Source: Gordonia polyisoprenivorans NBRC 16320 = JCM 10675 (lineage in GTDB: Bacteria; Actinomycetota; Actinomycetes; Mycobacteriales; Mycobacteriaceae). From it: DNA of 64,000 nt. Below, piece after piece: positions 1-10,605 of the stretch (position 1 is its first letter; each line of letters begins with the position of its first letter). The position numbers were made by a program, and so were the translations under genes. The stretch is from the NCBI RefSeq assembly GCF_000241325.1, contig NZ_BAEI01000054.1:62001-126000 (forward strand), written 5' to 3'. Under the pieces are notes generated by a model. That model was not told the DNA's origin. It saw only the letters and a program-made list of their open reading frames with translations, and did no database searches.

Positions 1-3000
1 GAAGTTCGCTGCACGCAATCGCGCGACGAGCTGCATCGCCACGATGCTGTCACCGCCGAGTTCGGCGAAGTCGTCGTCGATGCCGATCTCGTCCGCGGCG
101 AGATCGAGCACCTCGGCGAAGGCCTCGCAGATGCGTTGCTGCTCGGGTGTTTCCGGCGTGCGGATGACCCGATCGAACGACGGCTCCGGTAGTGATCGAC
201 GGTCGATCTTCCCATTGCTCAGGGTGGGGAATGTCGCGCAGATGACCACAACCGCGGGCACCATGTAGTCGGGTAGTGAGGACCGTAGCCGCGCGCGGAT
301 GAGGGAGGCCTCGGGTGTCCGATCCCGGGCCGGCACCACGTACCCGATCAGATGACCGCCCCGGGCCACCGCGATCGCGGCCGAGACGTCGGCATCGGCG
401 AGCATCGCCGCCTCGACGTCGCCGAGTTCGACGCGGTGCCCGCGTATCTTCACCTGATCGTCGCCACGACCGCGATACTCGATCGCCGCCTCGCCCGGTC
501 CGTTCTCACCTGCGGTCGTCCAGCGCACCACGTCGCCGGTGCGATACATCCGGGTGCCGTCGCCGGCGATCGGGTCGGCGACGAACCGCTCGGCGGTCAG
601 TTCACCACGCGCGAGGTAGCCGCGGGCCAAACCGGCACCGGCGAGGTACAACTCGCCGTCGACGCCGTCGGCGACCGGCAGCAGATGGTCGTCGAGGACG
701 TAGGCGCGCACCCCGTCGACCGGATGGCCGATCACCGGTCGGGGCGTGTCGGACACCCGCGCGACGAGCGCGTCGACGGTGCCCTCGGTGGGGCCGTAGA
801 GGTTGTAGGCGTCGGAGTCCGGTAACGCGCGCAGCGCCTCCCACTGTTCGCCGGAGATCGCTTCACCACCGAAACCGATTGCGGCCATCGACCTCTCGAC
901 GCCGCCGAGCTGCCGAAGATGTGACGGGGTGAGTTCGAGGAAGTCCCACCGCTGCTCGAGGAGGGTGGCCGCGAGAGCCTGCGCGTCGCGCTGGACCTCG
1001 TCGTCGACGATGCTCACCTCGTGGCCGTCGAGCAACCACAACTGCGGCTGCCAGGAGGCGTCGAAGGCCAGCGACCACGCATGCCCGACTCGCAGCCGCT
1101 CGCGGCCGGTGCGCGCCACCGCAGGCCGGTGCAGCATCCGGCGGTGGCTGGCGAACAGGTTGCTCAACCCCCGGTGGGTGATCACCACGCCCTTGGGTGT
1201 CCCGGTCGATCCGGACGTGAAGATGAGATAGGCGGGATGCTCGGGATGGATCGGGGTGCTGCGTATCTCCGGCCCCCACGACGCCTCGTCCCCGCGGGGT
1301 GCGAGGAGATCGTCGTCGAGGCGGTCGATGATGCGTTGCGGCCGGGCGGCCTCGATCATCGCCGCCACCCGGTGAGCGGGGGTGTCGGGCTCGATCGGCA
1401 GGTACGCCGCACCGGCATAGAGGACACCGAAGATCGTCTCCATCGCGGTGATCCCGCGCGGGAGCCGGACGACGACGACGTCCTCGGCGCCGATCCCGGC
1501 GCCGATCAATCGGGCGGCGATCAGCCGGACCCGGTCGTGCAACTCGCCGAAGGTGCGTCGCCCGTCCGGCCCGCGCAGCGCCGGCGCCGACGGGTCCCGC
1601 TCGACCGCGGCGTCGAGCAGCACGTCGAACGTGGTCGGTTCGGGGCCGGGCCGGTACAGCTCCCGGCGCTCCCGGGCGGTCCGGATGTCCAACTGACGCA
1701 ACGGCGTATCGGGCCGCGCCGCCATGAACTCAAGAATCGTCACGAGCCGCCGTGCCATGGCCTCGACGGTCGGCCGGTCGAACAGGTCGGTGCTGTATTC
1801 GATGACCCCGCCCACACGTGCCCCGCTCGATCCTGCGGTGGTCGCGTCACCCGAGGTCGAGTCCTCGGTGAAGTCGAACGACAGATCGAACTTCGCGGTC
1901 GTCGGTGCGGGCAGCGAGGCGGGGGGATTGCGCTCCGGATCACCGCCGGGCAGCACGCCGTCGACGTAGACCACCATCGTCTGGAACAACGGGTTCATCG
2001 CCGCCGACCGTTGTGGGGCAACGGCTTCCACGACCCGTTCGAACGGGACGTCACGGTTGGCCAGAGCCGCGAGGTCGGCCTCGCGTACCCGTGCGAGCAG
2101 TTCGGTGGCCGACGGGTCGCCCGACAGGTCGGTGCGCAGGACGACGGTGTTGAGGAAGAATCCGACCAGGCTCTCCAGGCGCGTGTCCGACCGCACCGTC
2201 ACCGGGGTACCGAGTGCGATGTCGTCTCCGCCGCCGAGCCGCGACAGCAACACCGCGACCGCCGTGCGCATCAGCATGAACATCGACGTCCCGGTGGCCG
2301 CAGCGAGGCGGCGCAGGTCGCCGACGAGTTCGGCACGTAGTGCGAGGAACACCCCGTCGCCGCGTCCGGACGGGCGTGGCGGTCGGGTGTGGTCGTAGGG
2401 CAGCGCGAGCTCGTCGGGTAGCCCGTGCAGCGTCTTTCGCCAGAAGGCGAGTTGTCTCTCGCCACGCCCACCCTCGATCAGATCTCGTTGCCACGCAGCG
2501 AAATCCGAGTACTGAAGGGGCAGCCGCGGCCACTGGGGTGCGCGTCCGTCCGCTCGCGCACGATAGGCCGTGGTCAGGTCTGCGCGCAGCGGCGGAGCCG
2601 ACCATTCATCGGTCGCGATGTGGTGGATCGTCACCAGCGCCACGTCATCGGTGGTCGCCACCCGAATGGGGATCTCGGTCGCCAGGTCGAACGCATGCCC
2701 GGCCACCCGGGCGAGATCGGTCGGGTCGGTCACCGTTTCGACGACGATCTCCGGATCGTCGAGGACCTCGGGACGCTGGTCGGGGTAGCGGGTTCGCAGG
2801 ACCTCGTGGCGCGCCACCACATCGGCGACCGCCGCGCGCAGCACCGTGGGATCGATGGTCTCGGCCGGGCCCGTCGGTCCGCCGGGCCGCCACAGCATCG
2901 GCACGTTGTAGGTGCTCGTGGGTCCGGCGACGCCGTGCAGCGTGAGCATCCGCTCCTGCCCGTAGGACAACACCGCGCGTCCACCCGCGCGGCGCCGCAG

Positions 3001-6000
3001 TTCCGGTGCGCGCGCGGCGGTGTCGGAGTCTGCGTCGGCGGGCAGGGCGAGGAGGTGTGCGGCAAGCCCGGCGACCGTCGGGTGATCGAAGAGTGTCCGC
3101 AACTCGAGATCGTGGCCCAGGGTGTCGCGGATCAGGTTGATGGCCCTGATCGCGAGCAGTGAATGTCCGCCGAGGGCAAAGAAATCCGCATGCACGTCGG
3201 CGACCGGGTGACCGAGCACAGCACCGAAGATCTCCGTGAGATCGGTTTCGATCGTCGAACGTGGTGCGGTGGCGCTGTGCTCGTCGACACCGCTGTTGTC
3301 GGCGGTGTCCGGCACGGGTAGCGCCGACCGATCCAGTTTGCCGGTGTGGTTGTACGGGAACGACTCACACACCACGATCGGGGTCGGGACCATGTAGGAC
3401 GGCAGACGTCGCCGCATGGAACGCTCGACCGCCGACACCAGTGCGGTGTGATCGGCCAGGGATCCGGAGGAGGATGTGTCGATGACCGACGGGTCGGTGG
3501 GCACGATCCATCCGATGATGCGGTCACCGTCGACGCGAACGGCCGCGGCGGCCACCCCGTCGACGGCGCGCAGGCATGCTTCGATCTCGCCGAGTTCGAC
3601 CCGGTTGCCACGGACCTTGACCTGGGTGTCGGCACGCCCGAGGTACTCGAGTTCGCCGGAGCGGCGGACGACGAGGTCGCCGGTGCGATAAAGCCGGGCA
3701 CCGGGCACGTCGCCGGTGGGATCGGCGACGTAGGCCGCCGCGGTCAGGTCGGGCCGGCCGAGATAGCCGCGGGTCACCGGGATCCCGCGGACATACAGTT
3801 CCCCGGTCACGCCGTCGGGAACGCGCCGCAGCGACCCGTCGAGGACGAGCAACTCGGTGCCGGCAACGGGCCGGCCGATCGGCACCGTCGGGCCCGTGAC
3901 GGTCGGGTCGGCGAGCCGGTCGGTCACGACGACGGTGGTCTCGGTCGGGCCGTAGGCATTGATCAGCGACACCCCGGGTGCCGCAGCGCCCACCCGTCGG
4001 GCCAGCGCGGCCGGCAGGGCCTCACCGCCGGCAATGATGTGGCGCAGGCTCGGTAGTCCGGCGAGGTGGTCCACGAACAACTCGAGCAGCGAGGGCACGA
4101 AAACCGTGGTGGTGACGGCGTACTCGCCGATGAGTCGGGCCAAGTGTCGTGGATCCCGGTGGTCGCCGTCGGCGGCGACGACCACGGTGGCACCGGTGAC
4201 GAAGGGCAACAACAACTCCCACACCGCGCCGTCGAAGCCGACGGGTGTCTTCGCGAGGACCACATCGCCGGCACCGAGGCCACCGGGAATGGTGTCGCGC
4301 CGCCAGCGCAACACATTGACCACGTTGCGGTGGCTGACGACGACACCCTTGGGTGTGCCGGTCGAGCCGGAGGTGTAGATGACGTAGGCCGCATCGTCGG
4401 GTCGTGCCGTGCGACGCAGGACACCGGCGGCACCCGGGGTGCCCGGGTCGATCGGCGATCCGCCGGCCCCGAGGAGGATCGTCGGGATCCCGGGCGCCGC
4501 CGCCCGGGCGATGGACGCGGTGACGGTGTCGGCGAGTACCGCGACGGGCCGGGCGGCGCCGAGGATGGTGGAGACACGTTCGGTGGGAACGTCCGCGTCG
4601 ATCGGCAGATAGGCTGCGCCACTACGCAACACGCCCTGGAGGGCGACGAGCTGCGCCGCACCACGGGACATGAGGACGGCGACCACCGGATCGGCGGTGC
4701 CGGCGAGGTGTTCATCGAGCCGATCCGCGATCCGCAGTGCGGTGGTGCGGGTGTCGGCATAGGTGAGCGCAATGCCGCTCACGTCACGGACGGCGAGGAC
4801 ATCGCCGTGGGTCCCGGCGTATTCGTCGAGCAGATCGACCACGGTCGTGGAATCGTCGGCCGTGCCGCGCGGACCCCGTTCCTCGGTGCGTAGACGCGCG
4901 ATCTCGGCGTCGTCGAGCAGGACGATGTCACTCACCGGGACGTCGGGATCGTCACCGACCGTGGCGAGTACGCGCATCAGGCCGCGCAGCAGGGTACGTG
5001 CCGTCGACGGATCGAACTGTGCGGTCGCGTACTCGAGCGCGACGCTCAACTCACCGGAGTGCGTGAGGTCGACGACGGTGAAGCCGAGGTCGAACTTCGC
5101 GGACTCGGCGACCAACGGCATGAATGTGGCCCTGACGCCGAGGAAGCTCTGCGGAACCGCGTCGAGCGGCAGATACGAGACACTGACCTGAAACAGCGGA
5201 TTACGGCCCGACTCGCGGCGCGGTGTCAGCCGTTCGACGATGCGTTGGAACGGCACGTCCTGGTGGTCGAAGGCCGCGAGATCGGCCGTGCGCACCCGCT
5301 CGACGAGTTCACCGAAACGAGGTCGGCCACTCACGTCGGTGCGCAGCACCTGCGTGTCGACGAAGAACCCGACGAGATCGTCGAGTGCCGGGTCGTTGCG
5401 TCCGGAAATGGGGCTGCCGAGCGGGATGTCGTCGCCGGCACCCACCCGATGCAACAGAGCCGCAACCGCGGCCTGCACCACCATGAACATGCTGGCGCCC
5501 CGCGCCGAGGCGAGTGCGGCCAGGCGGGCCCGGGTCGCCGCGTCCACGATCGCGGTCTCGGTGGCCGCGGGTCCCGCCACACCCGGTCGCCGCGCGTGAT
5601 CACGCGGCAGTGGCAATTCGTCGGGCAGATCGGCGAGCGTCGAGGCCCAGAAGTCGAGTTGCTCATCACCACGCTCGATGAGCCGATCCCGTTGCCAGAG
5701 CGCGTAATCGGCGTACTGGACCGGTAGCGGAGCGAAGTCGGGTGCGGTACCCGCCGCCCGCGCGAGATATGCGGCGGTCAGATCGGTGAGCATCGGCCGG
5801 TCCGACCATTCGTCGGTCGCGATGTGATGTGCGGCGATCGTGAGCACACCGGCGAGAGTGCCGGTGGCAGAAGGTTTCTCCAGCAGATCCAGACGGAACC
5901 GGATCGGGGGAGCGGTACGCAGGTCGAACGGGCGGGTCAGCGTCTCGCGGGCCCGTTCACCGAGCACCGCCTCCGGGTCGTCGACGTCGTCGAGCGTGTG

Positions 6001-9000
6001 CACCTCGACCAGCGTCCGTGCGCCGATCATCTCGGAGATCTGCTCGACCGGCAGGATCGATTGGTGCGCGACGAGATCGGCGGCGCTGCCGGTGGTGTCG
6101 GTTCCGTCGCCTCCGTCGACGATGACGGTACGCAGGCTCTCGTGGCGGATCAGCAGGTCGGCCACCGCGGCCCGCAGGGCGTCGGGGTCGATCGCCTGGT
6201 GCAGGCGGATCACGTGACCGTAATGGTAGGAGGTGTCGTCGGGATCGAGGCGATAGAGCACCCACAGCCGTTCCTGCGCCGGGGACAATGGGATCCGATC
6301 CGGGCGGGGCACGACGACGATGTCGGTACGCGATCCGGTGAAGTGCACCCGGGCGGCGATCTCGGCGGGAGTCCGAGCCTCGAACAGATCGCGGATGGTG
6401 ATCTCGGCGCCGAGCTCGCCACGCAACGCCGACACCAGTTTCATCGCGGCCATCGAATGTCCGCCGAGTTCGAAGAAATCGTCGTCCACACCCACCACCG
6501 GATCGGCGGTATCGGCGGCGGCTTCGCCGGTATCGATGGCGCCTCCGCCGCGAAGCCCGAGGACCTCGGCGAACACCGCACACAGCCGACGCTCGAGGTC
6601 GGTGCGCGGGGCCCGCCGGGTGGTGGCCGGCGCCGGCTGCGGCAGCGCCTTCACGTCGAGTTTGCCGTTGACCGTCATCGGGAATCCGGCCACCGACGCG
6701 AACAGCGTCGGCACCATGTAGTCCGGCAACGTCGCGGCGAGGCGCCTGCGCACATCGGCGACGTCGACACCGAGCTCCGGATCCGCCGGAATCAGGTAGG
6801 CCACAAGGCGTTTGACGCCCGGTGCGCTGGGGTCCTCGGCGGCGACGACGGCCGATCCGGCGACGTCGTCGAGTGCGGTGAGCGCGGCATCGATCTCGGC
6901 CAGCTCCACGCGGTGGCCGCGGACCTTCACCTGATCGTCGGTCCGACCGAGGAAGTCGAGGTTGCCGTCGGCGCGCATCCGCATCAGATCCCCGGTGCGG
7001 TACAGGCGCCCGCCGGTGCCGAACGGGTCGGCGACGAACCGCTCGGCCGTCAGATCCGGCCGCCCGAGGTAGCCGCGCGCCAGGCCGGCACCGCTGATGT
7101 ACAGCTCGCCGGCAACCCCGGCCGGAACGGGACGCAGCCACCCGTCGAGCAGGTGCGCACGGGTGTTCCAGATCGGCGTGCCCACCGACGAGGTGTCGGA
7201 CTCGTCGGTGCCGATGCCGAGTGTGTTGATCGTGTACTCGGTCGGCCCGTACAGGTTGTAGCCGAAGGTCTTCGGGTGTTCGCGCAAAGCCGTCCACACG
7301 GGATCGCCGACGGCTTCGCCACCGAGCAGCACCAGCGGTGGCACGTGCGTGTCCTCGTCGAGGAGACCGTCGGCGAACAACTGTGCCGCGTAGGTGGGGG
7401 TCACGTTGATGACGTCGATGCGATGCCGTGCACAGTAGGCGACGAGCGCGGCGGAGTCGCGACGCAGATCCTCGTCGCAGACGTGCACCTCGTGGCCCTC
7501 GACGAGCCAGAGCAGTTCCTCCCACGACATGTCGAAGGCGAAGGACACGGTGTGCGCTATCCGCAGCCGCCCCTGCACACCGGCGGCGCGGGCCACCGCG
7601 ATCGCCGGCTCGAACACCTTCTCCCGGTGGTTCAACTGCATGTTGGTCAGGCCACGGTAGGGGGTCACCACACCCTTGGGGCGTCCGGTCGACCCCGATG
7701 TGTAGATCACGTAGGCCGGCCAGTCCGGGTCGACCCGCGGGACCGGCCAGGTGGGGCCCGCGGTCTCGGGGAGATCATCGATCACCAGCGTCGGTACCGC
7801 CACGCCGGCGAAACGCGCAACGACGCGACTGTGCGACAGGATGATCCGCGGTTCGGCGTCGGCGAGGATGCCGTGCAGCCGGTCATCGGGATGATCGAGT
7901 TCCAGCGGGAGGTACGCGGCGCCGGCCCGCAGGATCGCGAAGAGCGCCACCACCGTGTCGATACTGCGCGGAACCGCAAGCGCGACAATGCTCTCCGCGC
8001 CGATGCCGTGGTCGTACAACACGTGGGCCACCCGATCGATGTGGGTGTCGAGGTCGGCGTAGGTCATCCGGAGCGCGCCGAAGACGAGGGCTTCGGCGTC
8101 GGGGATCGACGCGGCCCGCTCGGCCAGCAGGTTGGAGACCGTGAGATCGGGCAGTGGGTGGGCCGGGCCGTCCAGGCCGGCGTCTTCGGGGAGGTCGAGG
8201 TCGACCGAGCCCACCGGGTCGGTGAGGTGATCGCCAAGGGTCGCCAGTGCCCGCCGGAACCGGGTCAGCAGCGCCGTCGCGGTCTGCTCGGAGACCAGAT
8301 CGTCGCGGTACTCGAGCCGGAAACGGATGTCGGCCGACGGGGTGACCACCACGGCGACCGGATAGTGGGTGTGATCGAGGCTGCCCTCACCGATCACGTC
8401 GTGCAGCGCCGACTGTTCGCGTTCCTCGTCGTCGGTACGGAAGTTCTGGAGCACGTAGAGGACGTCGAAGAGCACCGGGTGCCCGGTCTCCTGCTGCAGC
8501 CGCGCCAGACCGATGTGGTCGTGCGCCATCATCTCGACCCGCTCGGCCTGCATCCGCCGCAACAGTTGACCGACGGTCTCGTCGGGCCGCAGTAGCGTGC
8601 GCACCGGCACCGTGTTGAGGAACAGACCGATCACGGTGTCGATCCCGTCGACCTCGGTGGGACGCCCGGCGACCGTCGAACCGAAGGCGACATCGCTGCG
8701 TCCGAGCTGCCGCGACAACGTGAGATTGAGTGCGGCGGTGATGATCGTGTTCAGGGTGACACCGGCCGAGCGTGCGTCGTCGCGCAGCCGTGCCGACAGG
8801 TCGGCGCCGAGCTCGACGTCGAGGCGTCGGGGCGCGCGAGGAGTGGAGCCGGCCGCGCGGGGCGCGATCAGCGCGGGTTCGTCATAGCCGGAGAAGTGGT
8901 CGGTCCAGGCCGTGATCGACGCATCGTCGGACCCGTTGGCCGCCAGCCACACCAGATAGTCCCGCAGTGATGCCTCTCGCGCCGGCACCGGGGTGTGATG

Positions 9001-10605
9001 GAGATGAGCGAGCAACCGCGAGACGAACAGTCCACCGGACCAGCCGTCCCACAACAGGAATCGCCGGTTCACCACCAGCCGATCGCGGCCCCCGGGTAGG
9101 TGGATCAGACGCATCCGCCACAGGGGAGCGCGGTCGAGTCGAAAGCTCGTTGCGCGGTCCTCGGCGAGGATTCGTTCGACGCGCTCGCTCAGGTCGGGGT
9201 TGGTGGCGTCGGACAGATCGATCTCGGCGACGTCGGGTCGTACGTCGGCGGCGATGATCTGTACGGGCCGCCCGTCATGCTCGACGAAGGCGGCGCGCAA
9301 CTCCGGATTTCCATGCAGGAGTGCATATGTCGCGTCGGTGAGCGCCACCGGGTCGATGCGATGGCCGAAGTCGAGCCAGAACTGGGCGGTGTAGATGTCG
9401 GCGTCGGCATCCATCTGCGCCTGGTAGTAGAGACCTTCCTGCAGCGGCGTCAGCGGCCACACGTCGGCGATCTCGCCGTGCACGGCGGTCAACGCAGCCA
9501 GCTCGTCGGGGTCGAGGACCACGAGATGCGGCGAAGCCGCCCGGGCGACGGCGTCGATGAGGGCGTCGGCCAGGGCCTCGGCGTCGGCGACCAGTCCCGG
9601 ATCGACCTCGACGATCAGGGTCCGCACCCCCTCCGATTCGACCCCCTCCGATTCGACCCCCTCTGCGACGACCCCCTCTGCGACGACCCTGACCCGGACC
9701 GGGTGATCGGTCGGCAGACCATAATCCCCGACGAGCACCGTGGGTTCGGCGATCTCGCCGGTCGCCCCCGCGGCCGTGAACGCGGCGCCGACCTGCGGAG
9801 ACAGGTGGCGTAGGAGGTCGAGCGCCGGACCGGGCACGGGTGTCGTGCTGCCGTCGGCGAGGTCGATGCGCATAGGGGTGAGCCCCTGGAACGGGCCGGT
9901 GGTGCGTTCGGCGCCGGCCGGCCGGAGGTCGGTGACGACGTCGACGAGCAGATGAGTGCCGACGCGTGTGCCGTAGACCGCGCGCACCGCCTCGGCGACC
10001 GCCGACAGCAGTTGCCGGGTGGTGGGTGCCGTGGCAGCCGGAATCGTGCGGCGGCAGACGGGTTCGGGTATCACGGCTTCGGTCGCCGTGGCGCCGTCGT
10101 GAGGAGCGGGGAGAGCCGCTCCCGGTGCGAGGATCTCCATCCATCGGGGCAGGGCCGAGGTGTCGGTCGCCGCCGCGGTCAGTTCGGCGACGGCCCGACC
10201 GAGGGACATCGGGACCGGGTCGACATCGGGTTCTCGCCCGGCGGCGACGTCGGCGAGGGCATCGAGTAGGTCGGCCCGCAGGATCGACCGTGACGCCGGG
10301 TCGACGACCGCCGAATCGAGGACCACCGTGAGGGTGTCGCCGTGCTCACCGAGGATCGCGTATGGCGGCTCCGGCTGCTGCGTCGTGGTCGCGCCCGGGA
10401 TGTCGACGAGCCGGATCGCTGCGGTGTCGGTGGGCGCGGTGCTCAGTGTCCAGAGGATCGGCACCGGGCGGGAGAGGGTGGTGCGCAGCGCATCGTGACG
10501 TGCCGACAGACGGCCGAGAATCCCCCTCGATCGTCTCGGCGGTCGTCTGCGGCGCCACCGACACGTGAATCCGGCTCGGCGGCAGCTCTTCCGGATCGTC
10601 ACCAC
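1..10605 (-). CDS. NRPS 3, downstream part: E*-C*-A-T-C-A-T-C-A-T, runs off the left edge
   Basis: This is the continuation of the third siderophore NRPS in the -1 shifted frame. The frame is open from a GTG at 10605, but homology to NRPS resumes only near 10524. Order by nucleotide position: an epimerase-like domain (~10520-9500) whose HHxxxDG site reads DSAVVDP; a condensation domain (~9480-8170) whose site reads RFLLWDG, so both histidines are gone; an adenylation domain (~8150-6650) with A3 YTSGSTGRPKG and eye-read specificity code DMENLGLINK, known for N5-hydroxy-ornithine derivatives; T domain LGGHS (~6450); C with HHIATDE (~5830); A (~4900-3400), code DGWVIGAVVK, substrate not assigned; T LGGHS (~3160); C with HHIATDE (~2610); A (~1700-250), code DAQEGGLVDK, not assigned; T LGGDS at 1-60. 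An LGGDS carrier usually precedes an epimerase, so an E domain may follow off the left edge. No release domain is in view. Confidence 0.85.
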   Translation of the reverse strand, partial: MVTIRKSCRRAGFTCRWRRRRPPRRSRGILGRLSARHDALRTTLSRPVPILWTLSTAPTDTAAIRLVDIPGATTTQQPEPPYAILGEHGDTLTVVLDSAVVDPASRSILRADLLDALADVAAGREPDVDPVPMSLGRAVAELTAAATDTSALPRWMEILAPGAALPAPHDGATATEAVIPEPVCRRTIPAATAPTTRQLLSAVAEAVRAVYGTRVGTHLLVDVVTDLRPAGAERTTGPFQGLTPMRIDLADGSTTPVPGPALDLLRHLSPQVGAAFTAAGATGEIAEPTVLVGDYGLPTDHPVRVRVVAEGVVAEGVESEGVESEGVRTLIVEVDPGLVADAEALADALIDAVARAASPHLVVLDPDELAALTAVHGEIADVWPLTPLQEGLYYQAQMDADADIYTAQFWLDFGHRIDPVALTDATYALLHGNPELRAAFVEHDGRPVQIIAADVRPDVAEIDLSDATNPDLSERVERILAEDRATSFRLDRAPLWRMRLIHLPGGRDRLVVNRRFLLWDGWSGGLFVSRLLAHLHHTPVPAREASLRDYLVWLAANGSDDASITAWTDHFSGYDEPALIAPRAAGSTPRAPRRLDVELGADLSARLRDDARSAGVTLNTIITAALNLTLSRQLGRSDVAFGSTVAGRPTEVDGIDTVIGLFLNTVPVRTLLRPDETVGQLLRRMQAERVEMMAHDHIGLARLQQETGHPVLFDVLYVLQNFRTDDEEREQSALHDVIGEGSLDHTHYPVAVVVTPSADIRFRLEYRDDLVSEQTATALLTRFRRALATLGDHLTDPVGSVDLDLPEDAGLDGPAHPLPDLTVSNLLAERAASIPDAEALVFGALRMTYADLDTHIDRVAHVLYDHGIGAESIVALAVPRSIDTVVALFAILRAGAAYLPLELDHPDDRLHGILADAEPRIILSHSRVVARFAGVAVPTLVIDDLPETAGPTWPVPRVDPDWPAYVIYTSGSTGRPKGVVTPYRGLTNMQLNHREKVFEPAIAVARAAGVQGRLRIAHTVSFAFDMSWEELLWLVEGHEVHVCDEDLRRDSAALVAYCARHRIDVINVTPTYAAQLFADGLLDEDTHVPPLVLLGGEAVGDPVWTALREHPKTFGYNLYGPTEYTINTLGIGTDESDTSSVGTPIWNTRAHLLDGWLRPVPAGVAGELYISGAGLARGYLGRPDLTAERFVADPFGTGGRLYRTGDLMRMRADGNLDFLGRTDDQVKVRGHRVELAEIDAALTALDDVAGSAVVAAEDPSAPGVKRLVAYLIPADPELGVDVADVRRRLAATLPDYMVPTLFASVAGFPMTVNGKLDVKALPQPAPATTRRAPRTDLERRLCAVFAEVLGLRGGGAIDTGEAAADTADPVVGVDDDFFELGGHSMAAMKLVSALRGELGAEITIRDLFEARTPAEIAARVHFTGSRTDIVVVPRPDRIPLSPAQERLWVLYRLDPDDTSYHYGHVIRLHQAIDPDALRAAVADLLIRHESLRTVIVDGGDGTDTTGSAADLVAHQSILPVEQISEMIGARTLVEVHTLDDVDDPEAVLGERARETLTRPFDLRTAPPIRFRLDLLEKPSATGTLAGVLTIAAHHIATDEWSDRPMLTDLTAAYLARAAGTAPDFAPLPVQYADYALWQRDRLIERGDEQLDFWASTLADLPDELPLPRDHARRPGVAGPAATETAIVDAATRARLAALASARGASMFMVVQAAVAALLHRVGAGDDIPLGSPISGRNDPALDDLVGFFVDTQVLRTDVSGRPRFGELVERVRTADLAAFDHQDVPFQRIVERLTPRRESGRNPLFQVSVSYLPLDAVPQSFLGVRATFMPLVAESAKFDLGFTVVDLTHSGELSVALEYATAQFDPSTARTLLRGLMRVLATVGDDPDVPVSDIVLLDDAEIARLRTEERGPRGTADDSTTVVDLLDEYAGTHGDVLAVRDVSGIALTYADTRTTALRIADRLDEHLAGTADPVVAVLMSRGAAQLVALQGVLRSGAAYLPIDADVPTERVSTILGAARPVAVLADTVTASIARAAAPGIPTILLGAGGSPIDPGTPGAAGVLRRTARPDDAAYVIYTSGSTGTPKGVVVSHRNVVNVLRWRRDTIPGGLGAGDVVLAKTPVGFDGAVWELLLPFVTGATVVVAADGDHRDPRHLARLIGEYAVTTTVFVPSLLELFVDHLAGLPSLRHIIAGGEALPAALARRVGAAAPGVSLINAYGPTETTVVVTDRLADPTVTGPTVPIGRPVAGTELLVLDGSLRRVPDGVTGELYVRGIPVTRGYLGRPDLTAAAYVADPTGDVPGARLYRTGDLVVRRSGELEYLGRADTQVKVRGNRVELGEIEACLRAVDGVAAAAVRVDGDRIIGWIVPTDPSVIDTSSSGSLADHTALVSAVERSMRRRLPSYMVPTPIVVCESFPYNHTGKLDRSALPVPDTADNSGVDEHSATAPRSTIETDLTEIFGAVLGHPVADVHADFFALGGHSLLAIRAINLIRDTLGHDLELRTLFDHPTVAGLAAHLLALPADADSDTAARAPELRRRAGGRAVLSYGQERMLTLHGVAGPTSTYNVPMLWRPGGPTGPAETIDPTVLRAAVADVVARHEVLRTRYPDQRPEVLDDPEIVVETVTDPTDLARVAGHAFDLATEIPIRVATTDDVALVTIHHIATDEWSAPPLRADLTTAYRARADGRAPQWPRLPLQYSDFAAWQRDLIEGGRGERQLAFWRKTLHGLPDELALPYDHTRPPRPSGRGDGVFLALRAELVGDLRRLAAATGTSMFMLMRTAVAVLLSRLGGGDDIALGTPVTVRSDTRLESLVGFFLNTVVLRTDLSGDPSATELLARVREADLAALANRDVPFERVVEAVAPQRSAAMNPLFQTMVVYVDGVLPGGDPERNPPASLPAPTTAKFDLSFDFTEDSTSGDATTAGSSGARVGGVIEYSTDLFDRPTVEAMARRLVTILEFMAARPDTPLRQLDIRTARERRELYRPGPEPTTFDVLLDAAVERDPSAPALRGPDGRRTFGELHDRVRLIAARLIGAGIGAEDVVVVRLPRGITAMETIFGVLYAGAAYLPIEPDTPAHRVAAMIEAARPQRIIDRLDDDLLAPRGDEASWGPEIRSTPIHPEHPAYLIFTSGSTGTPKGVVITHRGLSNLFASHRRMLHRPAVARTGRERLRVGHAWSLAFDASWQPQLWLLDGHEVSIVDDEVQRDAQALAATLLEQRWDFLELTPSHLRQLGGVERSMAAIGFGGEAISGEQWEALRALPDSDAYNLYGPTEGTVDALVARVSDTPRPVIGHPVDGVRAYVLDDHLLPVADGVDGELYLAGAGLARGYLARGELTAERFVADPIAGDGTRMYRTGDVVRWTTAGENGPGEAAIEYRGRGDDQVKIRGHRVELGDVEAAMLADADVSAAIAVARGGHLIGYVVPARDRTPEASLIRARLRSSLPDYMVPAVVVICATFPTLSNGKIDRRSLPEPSFDRVIRTPETPEQQRICEAFAEVLDLAADEIGIDDDFAELGGDSIVAMQLVARLRAANF
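9626..9685 (-). repeat. Four in-frame 15-bp repeats in NRPS 3
   Basis: Two copies of ACCCCCTCCGATTCG are followed by two of ACCCCCTCTGCGACG (+ strand). On the coding strand they encode alternating VAEG and VESEG units near the end of the degenerate epimerase domain. Confidence 0.8.

Noticed and set aside
1021..2340. 439-codon plus-strand ORF
   Set aside because: Shadow of the C and A domains of NRPS 3; same reasoning.
5824..8595. 923-codon plus-strand ORF opposite NRPS 3
   Set aside because: It is the antisense shadow of a high-GC A-T-C coding region; its protein is rich in His, Arg, Gly and Asp with no domain, while the minus strand carries clear NRPS motifs throughout.
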